Notes: generated from the sequence alone by a model not told the origin. A stretch of DNA of 64,000 bases from Rhyacichthys aspro (GCA_036850595.1 CM072148.1:24293352-24357351), one strand, 5' to 3'; shown: positions 1-10,410, counted from the stretch's first letter. Made by a program: numbers and translations.

Positions 1-899
1 TAACTTATTCAAGATTGATTTTGCTGCACTTCCATAAGCTATGCATCCATAATCAAGTGAAGACTGAACCATTGCACAGTACACCATTAACAGTGTTCCT
101 TTATCAGCCCCCCATCCACTACCTGCTAGGCAACGCAGAACATTAATAATTTTATCACATTTGTTAACAACCTTATCAATATGAGCTTTCCAGGTCAACT
201 TGTCATCAAGATGCACTCCCAGAAATTTAAAAACCTTAACTCTCTGGGGCTCACTGAGTCCTAATTTTCCTACATTTATTACCATACATAACATACTTAC
301 TTTTATCAATAGAAATTTTAAATCCCCACTTTCCTGCCCACTCTACAACTTTATCTAAAGATATTTGCATTTTCCTCATAATAAAATAAATATTGCAACC
401 TATTTTCCATATTGCCCCATCATCAGTGAATAGAGACCTCTCCCAAATCCTCCCCCAACACTGTGAAATATATCATTTATCATTACATTAAAAAGCACAG
501 GACTAATAACACTGCCTTGCGGCGTGCCATTGTCAATCTCTAAAACTTCAGAAAACTTACCCCCAACTCTAACTTGAATCCTCCCATTTTGTAAGAATGC
601 TTTGATCCAATTTAACATATGGCCACGTATACCAGCATCATACAATTTAAGAACAAGCCCTTTCCACCAGAGCATATCATATGCTTTCTCTATATGTAGG
701 AACACCGCTACAACTCCCTCCTTGTTGACCAATGCCTTTTGTATTCCAGCTTCCAACATCAACACAGAGTCCGTTGTAGAACGTCCTAACGTCCCTAACC
801 ATTTTGTATATTAGTGAGCTTACCTTCCTTTTCCAGCTAATACATTAATCTATCCGTCACGATTCTTTCCATAATCTTACACATAACTGCTGTCAGTGC
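1..899 (-). mobile_element. I/Nimb-like LINE, 3' part (RT), truncated by window edge
   Basis: Minus-strand translation from about 765 to 400 gives reverse-transcriptase palm sequence: a VFLHIEKAYD block and the NGTPQGSVISPVLFNVMINDI block typical of I/Jockey-group LINEs. Below 400 the minus strand continues into the thumb region (a FKFLGVHLDDKLTWKAHI-like stretch and a YGCIAYGSA-like stretch), with stops and frame changes. The 5' (endonuclease) part of the same copy lies at 7274-8698, on the other side of a 6.4-kb LTR element, so this was one LINE before that insertion. Assignment to the I/Nimb group rather than Jockey is inferred from related fragments in this window that carry RNase H. The copy is a pseudogene. 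Confidence 0.75.
896..899. repeat. Target-site duplication of the Gmr1-like element (GTGC), left
   Basis: GTGC precedes the 5' LTR and GTGC follows the 3' LTR at 7274-7277. Removing the element and one copy restores a continuous LINE sequence. The fifth flanking base does not match, so a 4-bp duplication fits best. Confidence 0.7.
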
Positions 900-1321
900 T
901 GTCACGACCCCTTCCTCCTCGCAGTGGTCGTGTGCTGTATTGGTTTGTTTCCCTCTCTGTACCTGGGTGCAGGTGGAGCCGGAGGCGGAGCTTGTGCGTG
1001 GTGCGCCGGGGCCCGACGCACCACGTCTATTAATAGACCCGCCTTCTGCCGGCTTGGTCTCTGTCGTCTCAGCCAGGCACCCATGGCCACACCGTTTCGT
1101 CTTGTGTTAGCCTTATGCTTTAGTTCAGCATCGCGTCTCATATCGCACCATACGCTCACACAAACATGCACTCACCCACACTACTGATCCTACAGACAGT
1201 CACACCTCATCGTTACCTTTATTTAATATATTCTGGTTAACCTTACTTTAAATAAAAACACTGTTGGTATATTTCGTTGTCTGCGTCCATATTTGTCATG
1301 GTCCTGAGCCAGGTTATGACA
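900..1321 (+). repeat. 5' LTR of Gmr1-like element (422 bp)
   Basis: It begins TGTCACGACC, ends GGTTATGACA and matches 6852-7273 except for G versus T in TACCTGGGTG (about 967) and T versus C in TTTGTCATGG (about 1299). The termini are 5-bp inverted repeats TGTCA/TGACA. An AATAAA near 1250 is the likely poly(A) signal. Confidence 0.92.
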
Positions 1322-1324
1322 AAT

Positions 1325-1342
1325 TGGGGGCTCGTCCGGGAT
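1325..1342 (+). promoter_or_regulatory. Primer binding site, tRNA-Pro type
   Basis: TGGGGGCTCGTCCGGGAT begins 3 bases after the 5' LTR and is the standard primer-binding sequence complementary to the 3' end of tRNA-Pro. It supports the LTR boundary and + strand orientation. Confidence 0.88.
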
Positions 1343-2226
1343 CTAATTCGGTTTCTTTTGTAGTTTCATTGCGTTAGTCTCCATTTCTCCATTTCCTTGT
1401 GTATTGGACGCGTTCTACCCTATTGTTTGACGTGCGTAAAAGGCGCGTATTGTATATAGTCGGCTTTTTCAGATAATCTAAGTCATTTTGGTAGGTAGAT
1501 CTGTTTAGTCGCTATATTATTTGGTCCTGGTTGGAAGTATACTTTGCCCTTGTAGCCCGTATTTGTGTATTTTTATGTTACGCGCGTGCGTAATGTTTGG
1601 AGCGGGTTTGGAGTACCACGTCTCCTTTGTTTAGTTTGCTGTGGCGGTAAACCTTTGTTTACGGGTTAAGAGGGGTACAAGACCTAATCCCAGTCAGTTT
1701 GTGAATAGGGTAAGTTAACAGACAACAATCTGTGTTATGGTGTGTGTTTTGGGTGTGTAAGTCACCGTTAAAATTACTTTGTAGGCGAGTTTGAGAGGGA
1801 GAGGTTTGCTCGATTCAGGTAAGTCAGATAGCTGCTAAGATCTGGTGCATTTGTGTCTGGTGTGGAGCTTACCCGGTTAGGCTTAGCGGCGTGGTCCCTT
1901 TGGGCTCGTCGCACTGGGGGGTAGTGTTGCGGCGAACGTGGTTGAAGCTTTGCTTGGGAGCGCATCCGTGGTTCCCAGGAGGCTGCTAGCTTGCTAGTCA
2001 CCTTTCTGACCCATCGGGCTTCAGCGCGTAAATACCCGCCATATGTGGTCGCATAAAGACTAGGGGGGAGCTTGGTTAGCCGGTCTTTGTGACAGAATAG
2101 TGTGGAAGCTCTGTCACTGAGGCCCCGGCCTCTTATTGCACAATTGTCTTTGGCAGTGTCTGACTACAGGCCTGAGCGCATTTTTGGCTGTAGTTTTGGG
2201 TTGTGGTACACTAACTTCTAGGTAAG
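1343..2226 (+). other. Long untranslated leader of the Gmr1-like element
   Basis: About 880 bases between the primer binding site and the first gag ATG. No ORF with recognisable content is present on either strand. Packaging or translation signals could lie here, but none is identifiable by eye. Confidence 0.6.
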
Positions 2227-2508
2227 ATGTCCGACGTTGATTTGTTTATTGCTTCACCCAACTGGAAATTGTTTAAAAAATTGAGAAAAGAACATTTACT
2301 CAAACTTGCTGAAAATTATGGCGTGAAATTGGAAGGGGAAAATCTCAAGAAAGTCGAGATTAATAATGCATTGGAAGAAAAATTAGTAGCTATGGGTCTT
2401 TTACCTCCAGAAGAGGAGCAACCTGTTCAGAGTCAGGGCCTCTGCGGCGTGAGGACATGCGTTCGTCTTTGGAGGAGGACGCTTCTCAGTCTCGTCGTCT
2501 TGATGTGA
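2227..2508 (+). pseudogene. gag: gag N-terminus of Gmr1-like element, frameshifted
   Basis: An ATG at 2227 opens a basic and acidic helical protein (SPNWKLFKKLRKEHLLKLAENYG...), followed by an acidic EEE stretch. After about residue 68 the frame drifts into non-gag sequence. The other frame reads through to the main gag-pol frame (ESGPLRRED leading into the ATG at 2457). A single indel between about 2415 and 2435 therefore explains the split. Whether it is a recent mutation or a real recoding site cannot be decided from one copy. Mutation is more likely, because the break lies before the capsid domain. Confidence 0.7.
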
Positions 2509-4145
2509 GTAATCTGAGGTGGTTACCTCCATTTAATGAAAAAGACCCTGACACATTTTTTCTTTTGTTCGAACGAGTCTCTAAAACTAAAAATTGGACC
2601 GAGGCCGAGTGCGCAGTAATGCTCCAATCCGTTCTGACTGGTAAAGCGCAACAGGCGTATTCGTCTTTAAGTGAGCAAGATTGTCTGAGTTATAATACAA
2701 TAAAGTCTGCAGTTCTCAAAGCATACGAGCTTGTTCCAGAGGCTTACCGGCAGCGGTTTAGATCCTGGGATAGAAAAAGCGGCCAGACGTATGTCGAGTT
2801 TGCTAGAGATCTTACCACCCACTTTAAACGCTGGCTAATGGCTTTAGACGTAACTGAGTTTGATGAGCTCTCAGACCTTATTATTTTAGAGCAATTTAAA
2901 AACACGCTTCCTGACCGACTTGCCACTTACGTAAACGAACGAAAAGTTGACACGGCTCTAGAAGCCGCCGCTTTAGCGGATGAATATGTTTTGGTTCACA
3001 AGAGCAACTTTAAAGAACGCGCACCGGTGCGCACCGACTTTACCTGGAAAAGTGAACAAAATACTGGTGTATTTAATGCTAAAACGGATGGAAAATCTCG
3101 TGCTAATTTTGACTCAACGAAAGTTTGTAATTACTGTCGTGAAAAGGGCCATTTTAAGGCAGACTGTCCAGTTCTAAAAGCTAAAAATAAAACGGGTAGG
3201 TCAAATGTAAAGCCTGCCGCTTTGGCAGCACCCGTTAATAGTAAATTGCCTGTGGTTGACATTACGCCTGCTTCTTGTGACAGTGACGTGTTGGTTTCAT
3301 ATGCACCTTTTATCAGAGAGGGGGTTTTGTCTTTAATCGGGAGTGAAACTAAAATACCTGTAAAAATTCTGCGGGACACAGGAGCTTATGATTCTTATGT
3401 GGTAAGCTCTGTGTTACCATTTTCCTCTGACACTGCAACAGGTGAGTTTATTTTGAGTCGAGGCATGGGGCTAACAGTGTTGCCCATTCCGCTGCATAAC
3501 ATGGTTTTAGAGTGCGAGCTTGTGTGTGGTCCAGTGTCTGTGGGCGTGCGCCCGGCTTTGCCTATAGAGGGTGTACATTTTATCCTTGGCAATGGCTTAG
3601 CAGGTAGTCGTATCTGGACAGACGCACCTCCCTACTTGTGTCCACCTGTTTGTGAAAGCTCAGAGTTGCCTAAACCCCATGCAGTTTCACCTGTTGTGAC
3701 GCGGTGTCCACCTGTTCATGAAGAGTGTCCTCCTCCTCTTCATGAAGTCTTTTCGGCTTGTGCAGTCACTCGCGCCATGCGTAAAGCTGAGCGTGAAACA
3801 CCTCCCGATGACAAACAAAATCTCTTATCTCTGGCACATTTCCCGTTGCATGTGAGCCATACAGAATTGGTGCAAGAGCAGCGTTGTGATCCTACATTGA
3901 TAAATGCTTTTGATTCGATTGTTTCTGCTGACGAAATAGACAGTCTAGCCAATGGTTACTTTATCCAAAACGATGTCTTGTTTAGAAAGTGGACTTCTTT
4001 AGATGACTTGGGTGTGCGTGACGCTTTAGTTCAGCTTGTTGTTCCTTGCAAATTTCGTCCTGTGGTGCTGAAAATTGCTCATGATGAGACTGGTCACTTT
4101 GGCGTGCGTAAAACGTATTTAAATCTTCTCAAACATTTTTTCTAG
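2457..4145 (+). CDS. gag-pol: gag (SCAN-like capsid, CCHC), protease, start of integrase
   Basis: The 562-residue frame reads in order: a capsid helical domain (about residues 20-185); one CCHC knuckle CNYCREKGHFKADC (nucleotides 3127-3168); an aspartic protease with the RDTGA active-site block (Asp at 3374-3376); and the start of integrase, with a His-His pair in AHDETGHFGVRKTY. The second capsid half (RFRSWDRKSGQTYVEF, then IILEQFKNTLP) resembles the vertebrate SCAN domain in motif spacing. Published work derives SCAN from a Gmr1-like capsid. The frame ends at TAG 4143-4145, within the integrase zinc-binding region where relatives have Trp. Coding resumes in the same frame immediately after, so this is a nonsense mutation (TGG to TAG) rather than a gene end. 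Confidence 0.85.
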   Translation: MRSSLEEDASQSRRLDVSNLRWLPPFNEKDPDTFFLLFERVSKTKNWTEAECAVMLQSVLTGKAQQAYSSLSEQDCLSYNTIKSAVLKAYELVPEAYRQRFRSWDRKSGQTYVEFARDLTTHFKRWLMALDVTEFDELSDLIILEQFKNTLPDRLATYVNERKVDTALEAAALADEYVLVHKSNFKERAPVRTDFTWKSEQNTGVFNAKTDGKSRANFDSTKVCNYCREKGHFKADCPVLKAKNKTGRSNVKPAALAAPVNSKLPVVDITPASCDSDVLVSYAPFIREGVLSLIGSETKIPVKILRDTGAYDSYVVSSVLPFSSDTATGEFILSRGMGLTVLPIPLHNMVLECELVCGPVSVGVRPALPIEGVHFILGNGLAGSRIWTDAPPYLCPPVCESSELPKPHAVSPVVTRCPPVHEECPPPLHEVFSACAVTRAMRKAERETPPDDKQNLLSLAHFPLHVSHTELVQEQRCDPTLINAFDSIVSADEIDSLANGYFIQNDVLFRKWTSLDDLGVRDALVQLVVPCKFRPVVLKIAHDETGHFGVRKTYLNLLKHFF

Positions 4146-6611
4146 CCGCGCGTAAAGAGAGATATATCTGCTTACATTAAAACGTGCCATGTTTGCCAGT
4201 TAACGGGAAAACCAAACCAAAAAATTAAGCCAGCGCCCTTGCAGCCAATCCCAGCTATATGTGAACCTTTTGAGTACCTCATTATAGACTGTGTTGGTCC
4301 GCTCCCCTCGGCAAAATCTGGGTGCAAATACCTCTTAACAGTGATGTGCCAAAGTACACGTTATCCGGCGGCGTATCCGCTGCGGGCCATCACAACAAAA
4401 GCCGTGGTAAAAGTGCTGTCACTGTTTATATCCGTGTTTGGTATCCCTAAAGTAATCCAGAGTGATCGTGGTTCCAACTTCTCGTCTCACATGTTTGCTC
4501 AAGTCTTAAAAACACTCGGGGTCAAGCATAACCAGTCCACAGCCTACCATGCGCAAAGTCAGGGAGCGCTCGAGCGTTTTCATCAGACGCTGAAGTCTCT
4601 CGTGCGGGCGTACTGTACTGAACTCGATAGAGACTGGGAAGAGGGGCTCCCATGGCTTATGTTGGCGGCAAGAGAAGCGGTACAAGAAAGTACGGGCTTC
4701 AGCCCAAATGAGCTTGTTTTTGGCCACTCAGTCCACGGGCCGTTGGCGGCATTAAAAAATAACTTTATGGAGTCGGAACCTCCTAAAAACTTAATTGACT
4801 TTGTAAATGGTTTTCGTCATCGTCTTTTCATGGCTGGTTGCATGGCTAAAGAAAAGTTGCAACAATCCCAAAGGAAAATGAAAAATATTTATGACCGTCG
4901 CTCAGAGCTACATGAATTTAGTCCTGGAGATCAGGTGCTGGCCCTTACGCCGGTTGTGGGGTCTCCGTTTCAGGCTAAATTCACTGGCCCGTACACAGTT
5001 TCGGAAAAAGTCTCCGATTTGAACTATTTAATTGCAACACCCGGCAGGAAAAAATCTACACAACTCTGTCATGTCAATCTGTTAAAGCCCTATTACCAGC
5101 GTGCCTCTGTGCGTCCCGCTCTTGCCGTTGGTACCCTGGCTTTGGCGCAGGAGGATAGTGTCCCAGAGCCCGATGACAGTTTGTTGTGTGGCCGCTTGAA
5201 AAACTCCGAGTCCTTGTGTAAACTGGACACTTTACTTTCCCATCTGCCTGAGCCCCAGCGTGTTGAGTTGTCCAATTTGATTAAAAAATATCCAGTTTTG
5301 TTTGGTGATGTCCCATCTCAGACCACGTGGATAGAGCATGATATTGATGTTGGCGAGGCACAACCATTGAAACAGCGTTTCTATCGCATGGCCCCGGAAA
5401 AGTTGAAATATCTGGATGCAGAAGTAGATTACATGCTTAAAAACAACATTGCAGTGCCATCCTCTTCCAGTTGGGCTTCACCATGCATCCTGGTTCCAAA
5501 ATCGGACAAAACGCCACGCTTCTGCACGGACATGCGGAAAGTTAATTCTCTTTCAAAATCTGACAGTTTTCCTTTGCCCAGAATGGATGATTGTATTGAT
5601 CGGGTAGGCTCAGCCAAATTTGATCTGTTAAAAGGCTATTGGCAAGTACCATTGTCCAAACGCGCACAAGAAATTGCAGCCTTCGTTACACCTTCTGGTC
5701 TTTACTCATATACAGTCATGCCTTTTGGTTTGAAGAACGCTCCAGCCACGTTTCAGCGACTAATGAACAAGGTTGTTGCTGGCTTGGAGGGGTGTTCAGT
5801 TTATTTAGACGACTTGGTTATTTACAGCGACACTTGGCACTCTCACCTGCGGCGTATCCGTGCGTTGTTTGAGCGACTGGCTGACGCGCATCTCACAGTT
5901 AATTTGGCCAAATGCGAGTTCGCTAAAGCAACTGTCACGTATTTAGGCCGTGTGGTGGGGCAGGGTAAAGTAGCTCCTGTTCAAGCTAAAATCTTAGCTG
6001 TCGCTGAATTTCCCCCGCCGACTACTAAAAAAGAGCTGCAGCGTTTTCTCGGGTTAGTGGGATACTACAGGAGTTTCTGTGAACAATTCTCCACTGTTGT
6101 GTTTCCTCTGACCGAGTTGTTGAAGGCCAAAGCCAAATTTGTTTGGTCCACTGATTGTAGGCAAGCTTTTGAAAAGGTGAAGTCGTTGCTTTGTTCTCAC
6201 CCGGTTTTGTCAGCTCCTTGTTTTGACAGGCCGTTCATGCTCCAGGCCGATGCCAGCCAAGTTGGGGCAGGTGCTGTTCTCCTCCAGGAGGATGACCAGG
6301 GGGTAACAAAGCCAGTTTGTTTTTTCTCAAAAAAATTCAACCGACACCAAAGTAATTACTCTGTTATAGAGAAAGAGGCCCTAGCATTAATTTGGGCGTT
6401 ACAGCATTTTGAGGTTTATTTGGGTGGGTCAGCGCCCCTAGTGGTTTATACAGATCACAACCCTTTAACTTTTTTATGTTCCTTAAGATGTCCAAACCAA
6501 AGACTTATTAGATGGTCTTTATTTTTGCAGGCCTATGACCTAGATATTCGCCACATTAAAGGTCATGAAAATGTAATGGCCGATGCTTTATCTCATGCAC
6601 CTTTAGATTAA
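4146..6611 (+). CDS. pol: pol: integrase core, then reverse transcriptase and RNase H
   Basis: The frame continues from the upstream ORF after the TAG. The first in-frame ATG is at 4239, giving 790 residues. It starts with the second half of the integrase zinc finger (CHVCQ). The integrase catalytic core follows, with Asp in LIIDCVGPL, Asp in IQSDRGSNF and Glu in GALERFHQ. After about 300 residues comes RT with FCTDMRKVN, MPFGLKNAPATFQ and the catalytic YLDD (near 5805). RNase H comes last, with LQADASQVGAG, EKEALALIWAL and YTDHNPL, ending DALSHAPLD then TAA. Integrase upstream of RT is the diagnostic oddity. Apart from the upstream stop the frame is open and catalytic residues look intact. 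Confidence 0.9.
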   Translation, partial: PRVKRDISAYIKTCHVCQLTGKPNQKIKPAPLQPIPAICEPFEYLIIDCVGPLPSAKSGCKYLLTVMCQSTRYPAAYPLRAITTKAVVKVLSLFISVFGIPKVIQSDRGSNFSSHMFAQVLKTLGVKHNQSTAYHAQSQGALERFHQTLKSLVRAYCTELDRDWEEGLPWLMLAAREAVQESTGFSPNELVFGHSVHGPLAALKNNFMESEPPKNLIDFVNGFRHRLFMAGCMAKEKLQQSQRKMKNIYDRRSELHEFSPGDQVLALTPVVGSPFQAKFTGPYTVSEKVSDLNYLIATPGRKKSTQLCHVNLLKPYYQRASVRPALAVGTLALAQEDSVPEPDDSLLCGRLKNSESLCKLDTLLSHLPEPQRVELSNLIKKYPVLFGDVPSQTTWIEHDIDVGEAQPLKQRFYRMAPEKLKYLDAEVDYMLKNNIAVPSSSSWASPCILVPKSDKTPRFCTDMRKVNSLSKSDSFPLPRMDDCIDRVGSAKFDLLKGYWQVPLSKRAQEIAAFVTPSGLYSYTVMPFGLKNAPATFQRLMNKVVAGLEGCSVYLDDLVIYSDTWHSHLRRIRALFERLADAHLTVNLAKCEFAKATVTYLGRVVGQGKVAPVQAKILAVAEFPPPTTKKELQRFLGLVGYYRSFCEQFSTVVFPLTELLKAKAKFVWSTDCRQAFEKVKSLLCSHPVLSAPCFDRPFMLQADASQVGAGAVLLQEDDQGVTKPVCFFSKKFNRHQSNYSVIEKEALALIWALQHFEVYLGGSAPLVVYTDHNPLTFLCSLRCPNQRLIRWSLFLQAYDLDIRHIKGHENVMADALSHAPLD

Positions 6612-6851
6612 GTCTGTTTTTGTTTCACTGTTGCTTTGTTTTGCCTTGTCCCTTTCCTCTTCTCATCCTCTCTAGGCGCCAGAGTGGCTGGGTTTAGGTC
6701 GGGCGTTAGGTATTCAAATGCAGCAGTGGTGGTGGTATTATTTAGTATTGTGATACCTGAATATTTTTGTCACTTGGTTGTGGTGGTGTTTTAATAGTAA
6801 TTTTGGCACGGTGATTCTCTAAGAGAGAATCCCCTTCTTTATGAGGGGGGG
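6612..6851 (+). other. 3' untranslated region and polypurine tract of Gmr1-like element
   Basis: The 240 bases between the RNase H stop and the 3' LTR have no coding content. The last 11 bases (6841-6851, ATGAGGGGGGG) form a purine run directly at the LTR edge, the expected plus-strand primer. Confidence 0.75.
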
Positions 6852-7273
6852 TGTCACGACCCCTTCCTCCTCGCAGTGGTCGTGTGCTGTATTGGTTTGT
6901 TTCCCTCTCTGTACCTGTGTGCAGGTGGAGCCGGAGGCGGAGCTTGTGCGTGGTGCGCCGGGGCCCGACGCACCACGTCTATTAATAGACCCGCCTTCTG
7001 CCGGCTTGGTCTCTGTCGTCTCAGCCAGGCACCCATGGCCACACCGTTTCGTCTTGTGTTAGCCTTATGCTTTAGTTCAGCATCGCGTCTCATATCGCAC
7101 CATACGCTCACACAAACATGCACTCACCCACACTACTGATCCTACAGACAGTCACACCTCATCGTTACCTTTATTTAATATATTCTGGTTAACCTTACTT
7201 TAAATAAAAACACTGTTGGTATATTTCGTTGTCTGCGTCCATATTTGTCACGGTCCTGAGCCAGGTTATGACA
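6852..7273 (+). repeat. 3' LTR of Gmr1-like element (422 bp)
   Basis: Same length and termini as the 5' LTR, with two substitutions. It is followed by GTGC (7274-7277), the second copy of the target duplication, and then by the interrupted LINE. Confidence 0.92.
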
Positions 7274-8698
7274 GTGCTATTGGCCTGTATGAACCTGGAT
7301 CTTTAGCTTACTTCCCTGGTTTTAGAATTGGGACCACCACTGCCTGCTTCCATGCTGATGGTAACTCCCTGCTATCCCATACAGTGTTTATAAAAGCTTA
7401 AATGTCACACAGAACAGCATCACTAAAACTCTTAAAAACCTCATACCCTTATCCATCCTTGCCTGGTGCTGTCTTACGTCCTCTATTTATTGCATTATAT
7501 AACTCCTCAATTGAAAAGAGCAGATTAACAGGATCTGAATTATCATTGTTAACCTCAATTTATATTCCTGCCCTATTCTTAATCCCATCTTCTTCAATAT
7601 TAAAGCCACAATGGACCTTCTGGAATTTTCTAGCCAACATATTTGCTTTGTGACTGTCACTCAATGCCTCTATTCCTTCTTCTTCTAGTACTGGGATTAC
7701 TCTATGCCTACAAACACCTGCCATACGATGCACCACTTACCATACTTCTGCCACTGATGTATCCACACCCAGCTTATAATATAGCTTATAATATATAGCC
7801 TCAGTACATGCCTTATTCCACCAGGGCACACTAACCTTTTTCTGCATTCCACCCTTTCAAGGTATAAATTGGCAGGCATTACGTGAAATAACTTCACAGA
7901 GGCTATCATACCACTCATCCCCTGACCCATCATCTTTAGCCTGCTCCAGGTCTCTACAGCATCCCTCAACAAAGTCACTCCATTTTGCCTTGCTATAATC
8001 CAGAAACTCTGGTCTGATTTGCTCCTCCACTAACAGAGATTTTCTAAGCCTTAATAAAATCAGAAAGTTATCACTTCCAATTGTATATCTGTCTAAATTA
8101 TCCCATTCTCCTTTCCTAGCCAACACAGCAGAGGCCAACGCCAAGTCAATACATGAAAGCTTACCTGTTCTAATATAAAATCTGGTGGGCCTACAATCAT
8201 TCAAGCATATCAAACCATTATTATCTATAAAATCCTCAACTACCTCCCCATTAAGATCACGCATACTGCTGCCCCACAGAGGGTTATGTGCATTAAAATC
8301 TCCCACACCACTGGTGCTCCCACAGACTGCATTATTTCATTTAAAGTGCTAGTATATGGGGCATACAGGGATTATAAAAATTTACCACATTTATTCTACC
8401 TTGTGTGCCCCACACCCTCTACCTCTGCCACACACTCTAGTTGAGTATTCAGGATAATATTTTGATATTGCACTCCTGATCTAATAAAATAAAAAATTGC
8501 ACAGCCCCCTCCTGACCTACCAACACGATCAAACCTTTCACTATAATAACCAGGAATCACAAAATGCAGGCAAGGTTTTAACCAAGTTTCTTGAACACAA
8601 ATAATCTTAGGCTTATTCTTAAACACCTCTAAAAATCTTTTAAGTTGCTGACCATTTGCTATCAGGCTCCGGGCATTCCACTGGAGAATATGAAACAT
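7274..8698 (-). pseudogene. I/Nimb-like LINE, endonuclease part
   Basis: On the minus strand from 8698 the translation opens with MFHILQWNARSLIANGQQL and ICVQETWL, the start of an APE-type endonuclease. A second frame from 8306 carries MGDFNAHNPLWGS, CRPTRFY and the Asp-Leu DLALAS block, the C-terminal half of the nuclease. Frames change at about 8400 and 7860, and the linker to RT (7860-7274) is degenerate. It joins the RT part at 899 once the LTR element is removed. No ORF1 is visible upstream. Confidence 0.75.
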
Positions 8699-9494
8699 TA
8701 ACTTACCAACATACCTTCGCCACTCATTTGACTGCTTTTATGGATGTTGTGTGCATAGGCTAAGTTTAAGTGTTCTGGAGGAACCTCAACACCTAAAAAC
8801 CTACCTGCCTCTTTTGCTATAATAGCTTTAATGTCTCCACCTGCCTAGCTGCCCACAAAATAGATATTACAGTGCAGAAACATCTGTGTATTTTTACATG
8901 TTTTATCTTTAACTCTTTAACTCTTTTTAAACTAGACATGGTCTACATAATTTATGTATGAATCTGATTTTTTAAAACTTACTCCCACGTATTAACTGCT
9001 GGAGGTAGCATCAACAAGAAAGTAAAGAGATTAAATGTTTTTTCAAATCTTTATCTTTTCTCATGTTTGTACCATTTATTGACACGACTTAACTTGCGTC
9101 TTCAACTGCTGCCTGAAAGTGTTTGAATCTTAAATAAACTTTAGGATATTATGCTCAGGCCACAATTACAATGTCATGTGTGAAAAAAAGTGCAATAAAA
9201 TGAAAAATAAGGCTGTGAATTGTTCATTTTTAATTGATTGCAAACTGTGACAGCACATGTGGAAAGTATGGTGTAAAAATATCTATTGTAATATACAGTA
9301 CATTAGGATAGCATTTCTGTAATGTACACGAACAAATGCTTGTAAAATTACCTGATGAAATACGAAATAGAAGTTTAAAGTTGAAGTGGCAGGAGTCCAG
9401 TCTTCAACATGCACTGGTCAAGTTTGTCTGGATCACCTCCTACAGTAAACAATACACAGACAAGTCAGTGAAATACAATGTGACGTACAATTCA
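8699..9494. other. No recognisable gene or repeat
   Basis: AT-rich sequence with short ORFs only. The first 150 bases may be the untranslated 5' flank of the adjacent LINE. Nothing else is supportable. Confidence 0.5.
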
Positions 9495-9506
9495 TAGTCC
9501 AATTAT

Positions 9507-9913
9507 TCATTCATTCATCTTCTACCGCTTATCCCACTCGTGGGGTCGCGGGTGGCTGGAGCCTATCCCAGCTGCTTTGGGCCTTAGGCGGGGTACACCC
9601 TGGACAGTGGCCAGTTCGTCGCAGGGCTGACACTTAGACGCAGACATTGACAAGCATTCACTCTCACATTCATCCACTAGGGGCACTTTAGAGTCACCAA
9701 TTCACCTATACATGCATGTCTTTGGGTGGTGGGAGGAAGCCGGAGATCCCGGAGAGAACCCACGGTGACACGGGGAGGACATGCAGACTCCTCACAGAAA
9801 GACCAGAGTTAGCCAATGATGTTTGGGTTGGCTACAATCAGCCGGCCGGGATTCGAACTCACGACCTTCTTGCTGTGAAGCAGGAGCACTAACCACTCTA
9901 CTACCGTGCTACC
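9507..9913 (-). mobile_element. tRNA-derived SINE with 12-bp target duplication
   Basis: Read on the minus strand from 9913, the element starts with a tRNA-like head. It has an A-box-like TAGTAGAGTGGTTAGTGC and a B box GAGTTCGAATCCC near 9850, the two internal RNA polymerase III promoter boxes. The body runs leftward into a conserved tail and ends in a (TGAA)n repeat at 9507. TAGTCCAATTAT flanks it on both sides (9495-9506 and 9914-9925). A second copy is at about 35290-35690. The tail probably matches a LINE that mobilises it, but I cannot say which. Confidence 0.85.
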
Positions 9914-9925
9914 TAGTCCAATTAT

Positions 9926-10289
9926 ACTTATTGTTTTTTTTTAAAGAATGTATTATTAATATAGATTCAAATCAGTATTTTCTGTGATTATAGGATTACT
10001 GTATTGCAATATTAAACATAAGCTTTTTTTGAGAGAGTAAAGCTTTGCAGTACTGCATCATTAACCTCAATTTTGTCTAATCACAAAGTATTGTATTATG
10101 TTTAAAACAAATAAACTTAGTCTTAAGAACATAATTCCAGTTAATATTATAAAGCTGTCTTAGTAAACAATTACTGTCTTAATAAACAATTAAAATAATG
10201 CCACCACATCTTTTTATATGAGATCGCACTTCCTTAGATCTAACATGATCGTAGAAATATTCCTTAAAATCCAAAATATATAGGACTTT
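9926..10289. other. AT-rich spacer, nothing recognised
   Basis: Low-complexity AT-rich DNA with no ORF of note on either strand and no repeat termini I can identify. Confidence 0.5.
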
Positions 10290-10410
10290 TCCAGTGGTGA
10301 AATTCTGTACTCAAGTAAAAGTACAGTTACGTGGCTCAATTACAAGTGCGTTAAAGAAATACTCAAGTAAAAGTACTAAGTATTCATTAGAAAAACTAGT
10401 TACTTTTTAA
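10290..10410. mobile_element. Fragment of a hAT-type non-autonomous repeat
   Basis: The stretch CCAGTGGTGAAATTCTG followed by repeated ACTCAAGTAAAAGTAC resembles the terminal part of abundant fish hAT-like MITEs. Only one end is visible and no target duplication was found. Confidence 0.45.

Larger units (their letters stand above)
900..7273 (+). mobile_element. Ty3/gypsy LTR retrotransposon with integrase upstream of RT (Gmr1-like)
   Basis: The element is 6,374 bp with two 422-bp LTRs (900-1321 and 6852-7273) that start TGTCA and end TGACA. I count only two differences between them, so the insertion is young. A tRNA-Pro-type primer binding site follows the 5' LTR and a purine tract precedes the 3' LTR. 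The coding order is gag, CCHC knuckle, protease, integrase, RT, RNase H, instead of the usual gypsy order with integrase last. That order, in a deuterostome gypsy element, defines the Gmr1-like group first described from cod. The copy has a gag frameshift near 2430 and an in-frame TAG at 4143-4145, so it is probably non-autonomous as it stands. Confidence 0.9.

Noticed and set aside
902..1187. Overlapping 87-89-codon ORFs on both strands, repeated at 6854-7139
   Set aside because: They are within the two LTR copies and have no protein-like motifs; the repetition is due to the LTRs.
4143..4145. Programmed stop-codon readthrough in gag-pol
   Set aside because: The TAG is inside the integrase zinc finger, not at a gag-pol boundary; a nonsense mutation is simpler.
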